A DNA stretch of 64,000 bases from Anaerococcus obesiensis ph10 (GCF_000311745.1 NZ_HE978531.1:535167-599166), one strand, 5' to 3'; shown: positions 9,066-19,180, counted from the first letter of the stretch. Notes: generated by a model from the letters alone, not told the origin. A program made the numbers and translations.

Positions 9066-10430
9066 TTATTCATTACTCGAATTTTTCAAACTAATTTTAT
9101 CCATCCTATTTAATTCCCCAAACATCATTACTACACCAACTATTATCATAATTAAATCTACAAGGGGTTCTGCAAACCATACTGCTTTAACTCCAAATAT
9201 CATTGGTAAAATAATCATGGCAGGTATGAATAAAAATAACTGCCTTAGCATGACTATTATGCCAGCTTTTTTAGCGTTTCCTATTGATTGGAAGAATGTT
9301 ATAGTCATTACCATTACTCCATATAGGATAAAGATAGAATAAAATAGTCTAAAGTTCCCTATTCCCTGAGTTATAATACTTTCTTCTACTCCAAATAAAG
9401 ACAGAATATTCTTTGAAAATGCTAATGCTGGTATCCAAAATATTGATGCAAGAACTAATCCTCCGATAGAAAATACTTTCATAGCTTCTTTTACTCTGTC
9501 GTATTTTTTCGCTCCAAAATTTGTACCAACTACAGGTTGTAAACCTTGACTCATTCCCCAAAGTGGAATGAATGAAAAGGCATATATTCTAAGTGTTGCT
9601 GCCATCAAGATAGCATTTGTATCTCCGCCATATTTAAATGACATTTTATATAGCATTGTTTGTTGAATCATAAATAAAATTTGCATCATCATAGCAGATG
9701 ACCCTACGCCAAACATTTCTTTTTTTATTTCCTGATCAGGTTTGATTTTATTTATTTTTACTGCTTTACTTTTATATTTGAAGTAATGGAGTGTTATTAT
9801 CGCTTGAACAAATTGTGCTGTAATAGTTGCAAGTGCAGCCCCTTCTATTGCGTATTTTCCCATTAATTTCATTAGAATTGGATCAAGAATTATGTTTAAA
9901 AAAGCCCCTAGCCCCATAATGAGCATTGCTTTTTTCATTAATCCTTCTCCACGCATAACCATGTTTGCTGATTGAGTAAAGTTTACAAATAAAGAACCAA
10001 TGAAAATTACTCGTAAATATCTGATACCATATTCTTTAATTTTTCCACTTGCTCCAACCATATCTAAAAAATGTGGTGCAAGTAAAATTCCGCCTATTGT
10101 AATAATTGATGAGAATAGAATAACCCAAAAGATTAAATTCCCCATAATTTTATCAACTGTTTTTTGGTCACCCTTTCCTATAGCTCTTGATAAAACCGAT
10201 GCTGAACCTACACCAATAAGTGTAGATACACCACTATTGAAAAATGTAAGTGGCATAGCTACACCACAAGCTGTCATTGCTGTTTGTCCTATAATATTTC
10301 CTGCAAAAATTCCATCCATTAGTGGATAAAGACCTATTACTATCATTCCTATTACAGCAGGGACAGATAATTGAAAAAGTAAATCTATAGGTCTTTTTGT
10401 TAATAATTGTTCTTTCATATCTTGTTTCAT
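9066..10430 (-). CDS. MATE family efflux transporter
   Basis: A 454-residue inner-membrane protein with about twelve hydrophobic segments in two related halves, the MATE fold. The N-terminus KRPIDLLFQLSVPAVIGMI and the PLMDGIFAGN stretch are typical, as is VVGTNFGAKKYDRVKEA in the second half. Family members export cationic compounds in exchange for Na+ or H+. It is the last gene of a co-oriented cassette, 21 bases after an ABC transporter gene. Its place with an iron-type uptake cassette suggests export of a related compound or of a toxic by-product; this is inference. Confidence 0.88.
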   Translation of the reverse strand: MKQDMKEQLLTKRPIDLLFQLSVPAVIGMIVIGLYPLMDGIFAGNIIGQTAMTACGVAMPLTFFNSGVSTLIGVGSASVLSRAIGKGDQKTVDKIMGNLIFWVILFSSIITIGGILLAPHFLDMVGASGKIKEYGIRYLRVIFIGSLFVNFTQSANMVMRGEGLMKKAMLIMGLGAFLNIILDPILMKLMGKYAIEGAALATITAQFVQAIITLHYFKYKSKAVKINKIKPDQEIKKEMFGVGSSAMMMQILFMIQQTMLYKMSFKYGGDTNAILMAATLRIYAFSFIPLWGMSQGLQPVVGTNFGAKKYDRVKEAMKVFSIGGLVLASIFWIPALAFSKNILSLFGVEESIITQGIGNFRLFYSIFILYGVMVMTITFFQSIGNAKKAGIIVMLRQLFLFIPAMIILPMIFGVKAVWFAEPLVDLIMIIVGVVMMFGELNRMDKISLKNSSNE

Positions 10431-10451
10431 AAAATCATCCTCTATTAAATT

Positions 10452-12197
10452 TTATTCAATTTTCCAACCAGTAGCTTTTTCTCTTTTCTCAATAAAACTC
10501 TTGTATATGTGTGATTTTTCCATAAGCTCTTTATGTTTACCAATACTTTCAATATTTCCTTTATCCATAACAACAATTTGATCAGCATTTTTAATAGTTT
10601 CAAGTTTATGTGCAATCACAATTACAGTTTTATCTTTTAACAAATTGTTTAAAGCAGTTATAAGTTGTTGTTCATTTTCTGGATCTACACTTGAAGTAGC
10701 TTCGTCAAGAATAACAATTCTGCTTGGTTTTAGCATAGCTCTTGCTATAGATATTCTCTGACGCTCTCCTCCAGATAAATTTGAACCACCCTCTTGTAAA
10801 ACTGTGTCATAACCATCTGACAACTTCATAATAAATTCATGACACTGTGCTTGCTTAGCAACATTAATAACTTCCTCATCACTAGCTTCTGGATTTCCGA
10901 ACTTAATGTTGTTTTTTATAGTGTCATCAAATAAATAGACGTCTTGAAAAACAAAAGTGAAATTAGATAACAGATTGTCATACCTAAAATCTTTTATGTT
11001 ATTATCATCAATCAATATTTCTCCAGAATCTACATCCCAAAATCTAGCTATCAAATTACAAAGTGTTGTTTTTCCACTTCCAGAACCACCTACAATTGCT
11101 GTAGTCTTACCTTTTGGAATATCTAAATTTAAACGGTTAAATAAGTTCTGTTCGTCATATGAGAAGTCAACGTCCTTTAGATTTATATCTCCTTTTTCAA
11201 AGCTTGTTCTTGTGCCTTCTGAAATTGTTGGTAAATTCCTAAGTTTAGCAATTGAATCCAAGTTTTGTATAGCTATTCCTCTAACGTTTTGCATACTTCC
11301 AGCCATTTCAAAACCAGAAAAAACAATAAAACTAGACACTACAAGCATTACAGCTTTATAGTGATCAATTTCTCCTATACAAAATCTATAAATAGCTGAA
11401 AATATAATAAGACAAATCCCTAATTTAAATATAATTAGAAATATCAAAGCAGCAGGTGCTACAGTTTTTTCAACATTTATAAATCCTCTTCTATTTTTAT
11501 AAATCTCTCTGTCCAATTCTTTAGTCATTTCACCACTTTTTCCAAACGACTTAATGACGCTAATACCTTTAACATACTCTAAAGTAGATGCATTTAGATT
11601 TATTTTTAACGCTTGTAATTTTTTAGTCAACTCATCTGATTTCTTTTGAAAGATAACATTGCATAACATTCCTAAGAATAAAGTTCCTAAAATTATAGAA
11701 CCTGTAACTATATCAAACGGAATCATAAATATCGCCATTATTATAGTTTGAATTACTCCCACAAATAAAGTTTCTATTATATTAACTCCTACGGTTTCAA
11801 GTTCACCTATAACTGTGGTTAATCCGCCTGAAATGTTTCCAAGGCGATTACTGCTAAAATATCCCATATTCACTTTTTTTAGCTGATCACCTATATATAG
11901 CCTATTTTCTGCTCCCATATTGTAAGTTGCGATGTATTTATTTCTATCAGCCATATAACTAGATAATATTTTCCCTACTACACTTAGTAGAGCTATTGCA
12001 AATACGACATAGATGTCTTCTTGTGTAATATTTCTTCCTTCAAATATATTTTGAAATATTTTAAGTAAAAGCAACATTGTAGCTCCAAGGGATATTCCTT
12101 CAAATATACTTTTTAATACTTCAAAGAAAAACATCTTGCTAATTTTGGAAGATTCTTTTCCAGCGACCCAATATAACTTGTGAATTAATTCTTTCAT
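10452..12197 (-). CDS. half ABC transporter, IrtB/YbtQ-like
   Basis: A 581-residue half transporter: six membrane helices in the first 300 residues, then an ATPase domain with Walker A GGSGSGKTT, signature LSGGERQR, Walker B IVILDEATS and a switch His in IAHKLETI. It pairs with the 12198-13910 gene, whose stop overlaps the ribosome binding region. Paired half transporters of this type beside siderophore or ECF genes include the importers YbtPQ and IrtAB, so an import role is plausible despite the exporter fold. Substrate is unknown. Confidence 0.85.
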   Translation of the reverse strand: MKELIHKLYWVAGKESSKISKMFFFEVLKSIFEGISLGATMLLLLKIFQNIFEGRNITQEDIYVVFAIALLSVVGKILSSYMADRNKYIATYNMGAENRLYIGDQLKKVNMGYFSSNRLGNISGGLTTVIGELETVGVNIIETLFVGVIQTIIMAIFMIPFDIVTGSIILGTLFLGMLCNVIFQKKSDELTKKLQALKINLNASTLEYVKGISVIKSFGKSGEMTKELDREIYKNRRGFINVEKTVAPAALIFLIIFKLGICLIIFSAIYRFCIGEIDHYKAVMLVVSSFIVFSGFEMAGSMQNVRGIAIQNLDSIAKLRNLPTISEGTRTSFEKGDINLKDVDFSYDEQNLFNRLNLDIPKGKTTAIVGGSGSGKTTLCNLIARFWDVDSGEILIDDNNIKDFRYDNLLSNFTFVFQDVYLFDDTIKNNIKFGNPEASDEEVINVAKQAQCHEFIMKLSDGYDTVLQEGGSNLSGGERQRISIARAMLKPSRIVILDEATSSVDPENEQQLITALNNLLKDKTVIVIAHKLETIKNADQIVVMDKGNIESIGKHKELMEKSHIYKSFIEKREKATGWKIE

Positions 12198-13910
12198 TTA
12201 CTCACCCCTATCGTTTGATAAACTTATGTGTGATTTCCACATTTTTGCATATGTTTCACTTTTTCCAAGAAGTTCTTTATGAGTTCCTTCTGCTTCAATT
12301 TCCCCATTGTTTAATACTATGATCTTATCGGCTCCTATTATTGTAGAAAGCCTATGAGCAATCATAATAACCGTTTTATTTTCAACTAATGCATCTATAG
12401 ATTTTTGAATTTCAGCTTCATTATCTGGATCAGAATATGCTGTAGCTTCGTCTAATAAAACTATTGGGCTATCTTTAAGCAAAGCTCTTGCTATTGTAAG
12501 TCTTTGTCTCTCTCCTCCAGACAAGTTGCTCCCAGATTCTCCAATTATGGTTTCATATCCATTAGGAAGACTCATAATAAAGTCATGACAAGAAGCTTTT
12601 TTACAAGCGTCTTTTATCTCTTCAATACTAGCATTTTGATTTGCCATTCTCATATTATCTATAATACTTTTTCTAAATAGATAATTTTCTTGTGATACAT
12701 AGGTTACAAGTTCCATGTTCTTTTCAAGAGAAACATCTTTAAGATTTACATTTCCTACGGATATTTTCCCTTTATTAATGTTCCAATATCCCGCAATTAG
12801 CTTAGCAATAGTGGATTTTCCACCGCCAGAATAACCAACAATAGCTGTAAGTTTATTTTCTTTTGCACTAAAGGATAAGTTATCAAAAACTTTTTTCTTA
12901 TCATTATAGGCAAAACATACATTTTCAAAATTAATATCGTATGATCTTATTTTTTCCTCTCCATTACCTCGTTCTAACTCTGGTAACTCCATAACATTTT
13001 TTATTTCATCTATTACAACTCTTACATTCGCCATAGTATCCATATGACTCATAGCTTTAATCAAAGGTTTGTAGCAGGCATAAGATAATAAAACACACAT
13101 TATTAGATTGCCTACTTCAATACTTCCATTCATATACAAGTATAAAGAAGTTGGTAAAACAAATAATAAAGTTGATGGTAAAACTTCCATTGCTGCTGTC
13201 ATATAGAAGCAAACACTTAAATACCAATTTAGCATACTGTCTCTATTACTATTTACAGCATCTACAAATTTTCCATATGATGATGCAGATTTATTGAATG
13301 CCTTTATAACTTGAATACCTCTAATATATTCAACAGCTGTTGTATTCATGTTTTTTGCGGCTTCTTGATAATTTCGTGATTTTTCTTCATATCCACCCAT
13401 CATTAGAATTGAAAATAACACCCCTAGTGGTAATGTAATAAGATTTGCAATTCCAATCCTCCAATCCATTATAAAAATAATAACTACTAAAGCGATTGGA
13501 ATGATAAGATTAGCTATTACTTCAGGAATAACATGAGCTATCGGTTGCTCAATTTTATTCAAAGTTTCTACCATAAACTGAGTCCATTCTCCACTAGATC
13601 GTTTTTCAATTTCTCCCATTGATAATCTATTAATTTTTCTTACAAGTTTCTTTCTTTCATCCTCTATTATGCGAAATGCTAAGTTGTGAGAAATTAAAGT
13701 TGAAATCTCATGAAAAATAACACTTCCTATTAACCCAACTAAAATAAGCAAAATTGGTCTTATATAGAATTCTAATTCTGTATTATTAATTGCTATATTT
13801 TGAGTAATCTTAGCTAAAGCAAAATATGGTACAACACTACAAAAAACACCAATTACTGCAATAATAACTGATGATAAAATTTGTCCTATATGCTTTTTTA
13901 AAACTTCCAT
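12198..13910 (-). CDS. half ABC transporter, IrtA/YbtP-like partner
   Basis: A 570-residue half transporter with an N-terminal six-helix domain and an ATPase domain (Walker A GYSGGGKST, signature LSGGERQR, Walker B IVLLDEATAYSD). The spacing to the next gene is zero, so the two are made together as a heterodimer. The EATAYSDP sequence after Walker B, where Ser stands at a usual Val position, recurs as EATSYSD in the 62508-64000 transporter, which suggests the two cassettes share ancestry. GGAGGTGCGTA precedes the ATG. Confidence 0.85.
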   Translation of the reverse strand: MEVLKKHIGQILSSVIIAVIGVFCSVVPYFALAKITQNIAINNTELEFYIRPILLILVGLIGSVIFHEISTLISHNLAFRIIEDERKKLVRKINRLSMGEIEKRSSGEWTQFMVETLNKIEQPIAHVIPEVIANLIIPIALVVIIFIMDWRIGIANLITLPLGVLFSILMMGGYEEKSRNYQEAAKNMNTTAVEYIRGIQVIKAFNKSASSYGKFVDAVNSNRDSMLNWYLSVCFYMTAAMEVLPSTLLFVLPTSLYLYMNGSIEVGNLIMCVLLSYACYKPLIKAMSHMDTMANVRVVIDEIKNVMELPELERGNGEEKIRSYDINFENVCFAYNDKKKVFDNLSFSAKENKLTAIVGYSGGGKSTIAKLIAGYWNINKGKISVGNVNLKDVSLEKNMELVTYVSQENYLFRKSIIDNMRMANQNASIEEIKDACKKASCHDFIMSLPNGYETIIGESGSNLSGGERQRLTIARALLKDSPIVLLDEATAYSDPDNEAEIQKSIDALVENKTVIMIAHRLSTIIGADKIIVLNNGEIEAEGTHKELLGKSETYAKMWKSHISLSNDRGE

Positions 13911-13925
13911 TACGCACCTCCTAAA

Positions 13926-15410
13926 TTATTTAGCCTCCATAGCTCTTAACAGCTGTCCTATATTATCAATATAAAAATCTTCTGTTATTATCCCATTCTC
14001 TAGTTTTACAAGTCTATCACACGTCTTTGCTATAAATTCAATATCATGAGAAATTATCAAAAATTTTGTTCCTTTTTTTTGTTCCTCTTTGATTAATCTC
14101 CCCACCTTATCCATACTCCTGAAATCAAGCCCTGATGTCGGCTCATCCAATATAATAAAAGGTGTTTCTCTCAACATAGCTACGCATAGAACCAATCTCT
14201 GTTTTTGACCACCTGATAAAGTTGCTGGATGCTTATCTCTTATATCAAATAATCCAACTTTTTTTAAAAGTTCCTCTGCTTTCGTGATATAATCTTCTCT
14301 ATTTTTTAACCCAGTTAATAATTCATCCATCAAATCTTCCCCAAATAATTGAGAGTCTAAATCTTGAGGAATATACCACACTTTGCTTAACCTCATCTTT
14401 TTATTAGCTTTGAGTCCATTTATCTTTATTTCTCCATCAGTCTGATTTTGAATCCCAGAATAAATTTTACCGAGTGTACTTTTACCTGTTCCATTTATTC
14501 CTACTAAAGCAATAGTCTCATTGCTATCAAATTTAAGTGACACATCTTTTAGTACGAAATTATTTTTATATTTTTTACTAATATTTTTCACCTCAAAATC
14601 AAAAGAATTGTCACTACTAATTTCTTTTTCTTTAACTTTGTGGTCATCTACAACAATATCATTAAGATTTATTGAGCGTAAGCCCAATGCATTTAAGTCT
14701 TTTGAACTAATTTTTTCAAATTCTTCTGCTTTATAACTATTTATTAAAGATCCATTTTGTATCAATAAATACCTATCAGCTATTCCTTTTAAATAAAATA
14801 ACCTATGCTCAACAATTACTATAGTTTTTCCTTCATTTTTTAAGTCCATTACAAGTTTTGAAAATTTATATATTGATTGTAAATCAAGATTTGCAGATGG
14901 TTCATCAAATACATAAATAGATGGTTCAATGGCTCTTGCTGAACAAATTGCTACTTTTTGCCTAATTCCATAGGATAAATTGTATATCCTATTATTTAGC
15001 AATTTATCAATATTCATTCTCTCAGTTGATTCATTTACTCTTCTTATTATTTCATCACGCTTATATCCCAAATTTTCCGGTCCAAATGCAATTTCTCCAT
15101 TAACTTCATTGGCAAAAAATTGGCTTCTAGGATCTTGAAATACATTACCGACTAACTTTGCTATCTCCCATGATTTTAAATTTCTGATAGATTTGCCATC
15201 AATAAATACTTCTCCATCTAAATTTCCTTCGTAAAAATTTGGAATTAATCCATTTATAGCCCTTGTCAAAGTAGACTTGCCACACCCCGACTCCCCTATA
15301 ATTACACAACATTCACCATCTTTAATGTCTAAATTTATATCTTTCAACTGTTCATCTTTATTGCTATTATATGAAAAAGATAATTTCCTAATTTCCAGTT
15401 TATTATTCAA
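13926..15410 (-). CDS. ECF transporter ATPase with two fused ATP-binding domains
   Basis: A 494-residue cytosolic protein with two complete ABC ATPase domains in tandem: Walker A GESGCGKST and GINGTGKST, signatures LSYGIRQK and LSGGQKQR, and Walker B VFDEPS and ILDEPTSGLD. This is the fused EcfA-EcfA' form that drives ECF uptake systems. I prefer TTG 15410 as start, since GAGAGGTG lies five to six bases upstream and the EcfT stop at 15422 then sits just before it; an earlier in-frame ATG at 15434 would overlap EcfT. It acts with EcfT and the S component upstream. Confidence 0.88.
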   Translation of the reverse strand: MNNKLEIRKLSFSYNSNKDEQLKDINLDIKDGECCVIIGESGCGKSTLTRAINGLIPNFYEGNLDGEVFIDGKSIRNLKSWEIAKLVGNVFQDPRSQFFANEVNGEIAFGPENLGYKRDEIIRRVNESTERMNIDKLLNNRIYNLSYGIRQKVAICSARAIEPSIYVFDEPSANLDLQSIYKFSKLVMDLKNEGKTIVIVEHRLFYLKGIADRYLLIQNGSLINSYKAEEFEKISSKDLNALGLRSINLNDIVVDDHKVKEKEISSDNSFDFEVKNISKKYKNNFVLKDVSLKFDSNETIALVGINGTGKSTLGKIYSGIQNQTDGEIKINGLKANKKMRLSKVWYIPQDLDSQLFGEDLMDELLTGLKNREDYITKAEELLKKVGLFDIRDKHPATLSGGQKQRLVLCVAMLRETPFIILDEPTSGLDFRSMDKVGRLIKEEQKKGTKFLIISHDIEFIAKTCDRLVKLENGIITEDFYIDNIGQLLRAMEAK

Positions 15411-15421
15411 TGATGCACCTC

Positions 15422-16096
15422 TCATATAAGACATAATATAAATAAAACAAAGCTTGCAGTTATTATAATTATGTCTAATTTACACAACTTGTTACTATAA
15501 TATGAATCCCTTTTTATTGGGTTTTCAATTCCTCTAACAATCGCTGCTGCTGATAATTCATCTCCTACTTTTATAGAACGAAAAATTAAAGGAACTATAG
15601 CATATTCAAGAGTCCTCAAAGGATTTGATAAAATATGAAAAAAGTTACCTGTAAATCCCCTTACTTTCATAGCTTCTTTTATTGTTCTAAATTCCCCAGC
15701 AATTGTTGGTACAAATCGAATAATTACCGTTAATATAAGTACAAAATTTCGTGGCAACATTAATTTGTGAAATATTGAAATTAATTTTCCTGATGGTATC
15801 TTAAAAGTTAAAAATCCTGCCATGATTGGAACTATGAATTTATACAACATTCCCAAAAGCATTGGTGAAATTATAACTACACCACTAGGTATCATTTTTA
15901 ATAACCAAAATGTAGTAAAACTATATATCATAAAATAAATTATGCTCTGTTTGATAAAACCAAAATATGCTAAAAGCATACAAAGCCATCCTACAAACAG
16001 AGCATGCATATAGTAACTTTTTGTAAATATTGACACCATACAGGAAATAATAGTTAAAAAAAGACAAGTTATTCCACTTATTTTTTCTATTTTCAT
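15422..16096 (-). CDS. ECF transporter transmembrane component EcfT
   Basis: A 224-residue membrane protein with about five hydrophobic segments and the cytosolic coupling-helix region of EcfT, in which short Ala-Arg-Gly style motifs contact the ATPases: here EAMKVRGF and AAAIVRGIE. It links the S component to the fused ATPase. It lies 17 bases after the S component gene and is translationally close to the ATPase gene. Confidence 0.85.
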   Translation of the reverse strand: MKIEKISGITCLFLTIISCMVSIFTKSYYMHALFVGWLCMLLAYFGFIKQSIIYFMIYSFTTFWLLKMIPSGVVIISPMLLGMLYKFIVPIMAGFLTFKIPSGKLISIFHKLMLPRNFVLILTVIIRFVPTIAGEFRTIKEAMKVRGFTGNFFHILSNPLRTLEYAIVPLIFRSIKVGDELSAAAIVRGIENPIKRDSYYSNKLCKLDIIIITASFVLFILCLI

Positions 16097-16113
16097 TTCC
16101 CATATATCTCCAT

Positions 16114-16716
16114 TTACTCTAAAATACCCGCCTTTTTAAAGTGCTTTTTAAGAATTTTTTGTGCAAACAAAACACCTAAAGCAGATAATATAACGGTTAT
16201 TGTTACACCTAATAATAGTAGTTTTGGTGAAGATACCAAATTATATTGCAATGTTAATGTCTTATCTGCAAACCCACTCTCTAAAGCTTGCTTTTGATAA
16301 GATTCCCAAGCTATCCAACATGGAACTCCTATTCCCATGAACATACCAGCACCATAAACACTCCAGCCAATCATATTTCTTATTGGATTTATATAAGTGT
16401 CTTTGCCTATCATTACTATTTCACACAAAATAGCAAGTCCAATAAAATATGGAAGCATAAACACATAACCCATAGCTGCTGTAATAAGACCATAAATTAA
16501 TATCCATATAAATAATAGCCCATGTTTATTAAGTCTGTTAGCTGCTACCAAGTAGAAAATAGCTCCTATAAACATTTCAATTCCAGCAGTACCATAAATA
16601 TATACAACCGGAACAGCAACCGTACTCATTCCAATAACAATAGATATTGCATAAAATAAAGCAATCATAATAGCTACTGTTACTACATCTTTTGTAGTCA
16701 TTTTTTTATTGTTCAT
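16114..16716 (-). CDS. MptD-family ECF substrate-binding (S) component
   Basis: A 200-residue membrane protein with five to six hydrophobic segments that matches the MptD/Trep_Strep family of S components (VVTVAIMIALFYAISIVIG, GIEMFIGAIFYL, ARKILKKHF-like Lys-rich C-terminus). S components bind the substrate at the membrane surface. Members of this family sit with iron, haem or siderophore uptake genes in streptococci and other Firmicutes; the ligand here is unknown. It is the first structural gene of the operon, with CGGAGGTG upstream of the ATG. Confidence 0.82.
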   Translation of the reverse strand: MNNKKMTTKDVVTVAIMIALFYAISIVIGMSTVAVPVVYIYGTAGIEMFIGAIFYLVAANRLNKHGLLFIWILIYGLITAAMGYVFMLPYFIGLAILCEIVMIGKDTYINPIRNMIGWSVYGAGMFMGIGVPCWIAWESYQKQALESGFADKTLTLQYNLVSSPKLLLLGVTITVILSALGVLFAQKILKKHFKKAGILE

Positions 16717-16772
16717 AAAACACCTCCGTTAATTAATAAAATGTACATAGAATGTGTATAGAGAATATTTAC

Positions 16773-16817
16773 AAAAAAATATCCATCTCAACTTTATTAT
16801 AAAGTAAGATGGATATT
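16773..16817 (-). terminator. terminator between araC-type regulator and transport operon
   Basis: Eleven-base perfect arms, AATATCCATCT and AGATGGATATT (16778-16788, 16807-16817), with further pairing of ACTTTAT/ATAAAGT inside, are followed by T on the minus strand. It ends the regulator transcript, so the transport operon probably has its own promoter in 16717-16772; a TTGTAA hexamer is present there but no strong -10. Confidence 0.75.
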
Positions 16818-16857
16818 TTCTTTATAACCTGACAGCTCTTTATTTGCTCTAAAAAGG

Positions 16858-17829
16858 TCAGATGGATTTTTTTCTATATTCTTGAGGAGTTTGCCCAAAA
16901 TGTTTTTTGAATGACTCAGAAAATTTACTAGGATTCAAATATCCTGACAAATCAGAAATCTCTCCTATTGACATTAAGGGTTTATGAATTAATAATTTAG
17001 CAGCGGCTTCTAAACAATTTTCCCTAATAAAATTACCTATTGAGCTTCCAGTTATGTATATGAAACATCTCTTCAAACTGGATTCTGAAATAGCATATTT
17101 TTTTGATAAATCAGAAATAGAATATCTTTCAAAAGGATTATTTAGAATCGTCTTATATGATTCTACAGTTGCTTTATATACTGGTTCTGAAAAAGATGTT
17201 AACTTAAAAGTATCTGAACTTTCAACTAAATTTAAAAATAATAACAACTCTATTGTTTTTATAATTGAATAAGAAAGTCTTATTCTAGAATCTACTCTAT
17301 AAAGTTCACTAATAACATGGTCTATCTCATGACGTGAATGAATAATTAAAGCTTCACCATTTTTACACAAACGATCTTTTATTTCTAACAAATCAATTTT
17401 TGCATACGGAAAGTATTTATCAATAGATTTTTGTGCCTTTTCAATATCAATAAATATTGAAAGTCCCACATATTTTTTTGTTGGTATGCATGAATCTTCA
17501 AAAGGAACTTTACCTATTTCGATTACACTTAGATCACCTTTACCTATCAGAGCACGTTCATTATTTTCAAGTTTAAACTCATAACATCCCTCTAAGCAAT
17601 GATCTATTTCTAAAACCCCGCTTTTAGGATTTATTTTTTGATATGCTGTCTCCATATTTAGATTATTATAAGATAATTGAACACCTTCAAATAAATTGTA
17701 GCAACGCATTTCGCCACAGCCAGTAGAATTTTCAATTGTATAAATTTTACATTCATCAGTAACCTTTTTTTCAGAAAAAATATATCCTTCAAGTACATTT
17801 TCTATAATATCTTCATGATTTAATTCCAA
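16858..17829 (-). CDS. AraC family transcriptional regulator
   Basis: A 323-residue regulator. The C-terminal hundred residues carry the two helix-turn-helix units of AraC proteins (ISDLSKKYAISESSLKRCF and IGEISDLSGYLNPSKFSESFKKHFG, then TPQEYRKK). The N-terminal part is a ligand-binding domain of the kind seen in YbtA-like regulators of siderophore uptake. TTG at 17829 is the best start because AGGAGG lies eight bases upstream. It stands first in the cassette and in the same direction, and probably activates the ECF/ABC operon when the ligand is present. Confidence 0.85.
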   Translation of the reverse strand: MELNHEDIIENVLEGYIFSEKKVTDECKIYTIENSTGCGEMRCYNLFEGVQLSYNNLNMETAYQKINPKSGVLEIDHCLEGCYEFKLENNERALIGKGDLSVIEIGKVPFEDSCIPTKKYVGLSIFIDIEKAQKSIDKYFPYAKIDLLEIKDRLCKNGEALIIHSRHEIDHVISELYRVDSRIRLSYSIIKTIELLLFLNLVESSDTFKLTSFSEPVYKATVESYKTILNNPFERYSISDLSKKYAISESSLKRCFIYITGSSIGNFIRENCLEAAAKLLIHKPLMSIGEISDLSGYLNPSKFSESFKKHFGQTPQEYRKKSI

Positions 17830-18370
17830 AACTCTACCTCCTAATGCATCATAATAATCAATTAAATTATACCCCAAAATTTAGTTTTTATATAAAAATT
17901 AGACTATAACAAATTAATCGTACATCTATATTTTAAGCTTTTCTATTAAATACAAACATTTCAATTTTATGGTATAATGATAATAATTAAATAACACGCT
18001 TAACGCTTATAACTTTAATAGACCAACTAAGAAAGTCAATAGTTATTTTTAAAAATTTTCTAAAATTTTTTCAAGTAACAAAACTTAAAAAATGTGCATA
18101 GCAAATAAGCCTCATATACTTTCATTTTTTGAGGCAACACTTTTAATAGTTTATGCGACTAGCTTACTTTTTTCTCCTACTTTCAATTTTTTATCATTCA
18201 AAACTTTATCTCCTGTCAGTAAATAATTCCGACGCTACAGTCAGTTTTATTTTGACTCAGTAGATAATTAATTTCAATACACTGGTCGAAAATAGGGTTT
18301 TATCATTTTTAAAAAAGCAAAAGCCTGATAAACTTCTAAATTAGAAATCTATCAGGCTTTAATTATTGTA
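17830..18370. other. gap between transport cassette and lysis genes
   Basis: About 500 A+T-rich bases without a gene. It contains the regulator's upstream region, a GCCTCA/TGAGGC hairpin at about 18110-18137, the short att-like match ACGCTACAGTC at 18231-18241, and the lysis operon terminator. This is the border between cargo and phage late genes. Confidence 0.5.
18311..18360 (-). terminator. terminator of the phage late operon
   Basis: AAAGCCTGATA and TATCAGGCTTT arms (18320-18330, 18350-18360) form an 11-bp stem, followed on the minus strand by a T-rich tract (TTTTGCTTTTTT). It lies ten bases after the endolysin stop. Confidence 0.8.
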
Positions 18371-19180
18371 TTAAATTAATTCATTTACTCTTTTTTGAAT
18401 AACATAATAATCATATCCAGCATCAGTTAATCTTCTTTTTCTTTCCTCTCCATTCCCCCATTTCCCACGTATAACCTCTCTTGCTAACTCATCGATTGTC
18501 TTTCCAACTGGATATACTATCTTGCCATTAGCATCGAATACTTTTAATCCGAATCTATCGGCACATCTTCTGGCATTATCTAAATTCTTAAATGCACCTT
18601 TCTGGCTTCTTACATCAGACCAAGATTTTCTAACTCTATATAGTCCACTTGTTGGTTTGCTAACAGTCTTATCGCCTCTTAGTCTTTTATTTACTTCACT
18701 TGCTATATATGGAAACTTGCTGCCAAGATATGGACCAGGACAGTTAGTACTTTTATACCACTCGTGTTTTTGAAGCACACTATCCTTACCTCCAGTGTAG
18801 GTGCAAGGATAGATTCCATTTCTTCTGCAGATGTCTGTCACTAAATCAATTAGTCTATTTAAAACATAATCAGAAACTAACCACTGAGGTCCCCTCGTAG
18901 AGTTCCCTACTTCAATTGTTACTGCTCGGTTGTCACACCAGGAAGATGAAGTTGTCCAGGCTCTGTTAGATTCATCAACCCCTAAAACAATAACTCCGTC
19001 TGAACCTAAGTTGTAGTTAGCTGATGCACGTCTTGACCTTGGCACAAATACTCCAGCAAGATTTCTACCATTTATAACTCCAGCTGCGTGGTGAATAGCT
19101 ATTTTCGTTATCTTTTGATTCCTTCTTCCACTATGGTTAGGTGAAAGAATTCTTGCTTGTACTAATGGGCTATTACTCAT
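18371..19180 (-). CDS. phage endolysin, N-acetylmuramoyl-L-alanine amidase with CW_7 domain
   Basis: A 269-residue lysin. The N-terminal amidase_2/PGRP domain (to about residue 165) has probable zinc ligands H30 (IAIHHAAG), H139 (LQKHEW) and C147 (STNCPGP). A middle SPOR/SH3-like part (YRVRKSWSD) follows. The last 45 residues, IDELAREVIRGKWGNGEERKR onward, match the CW_7 (Cpl-7) cell-wall binding repeat in a single copy. It cleaves the amide between muramic acid and the peptide at the end of the lytic cycle. The holin gene abuts it, and there is no signal peptide, in line with holin-dependent release. Confidence 0.92.
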   Translation of the reverse strand: MSNSPLVQARILSPNHSGRRNQKITKIAIHHAAGVINGRNLAGVFVPRSRRASANYNLGSDGVIVLGVDESNRAWTTSSSWCDNRAVTIEVGNSTRGPQWLVSDYVLNRLIDLVTDICRRNGIYPCTYTGGKDSVLQKHEWYKSTNCPGPYLGSKFPYIASEVNKRLRGDKTVSKPTSGLYRVRKSWSDVRSQKGAFKNLDNARRCADRFGLKVFDANGKIVYPVGKTIDELAREVIRGKWGNGEERKRRLTDAGYDYYVIQKRVNELI

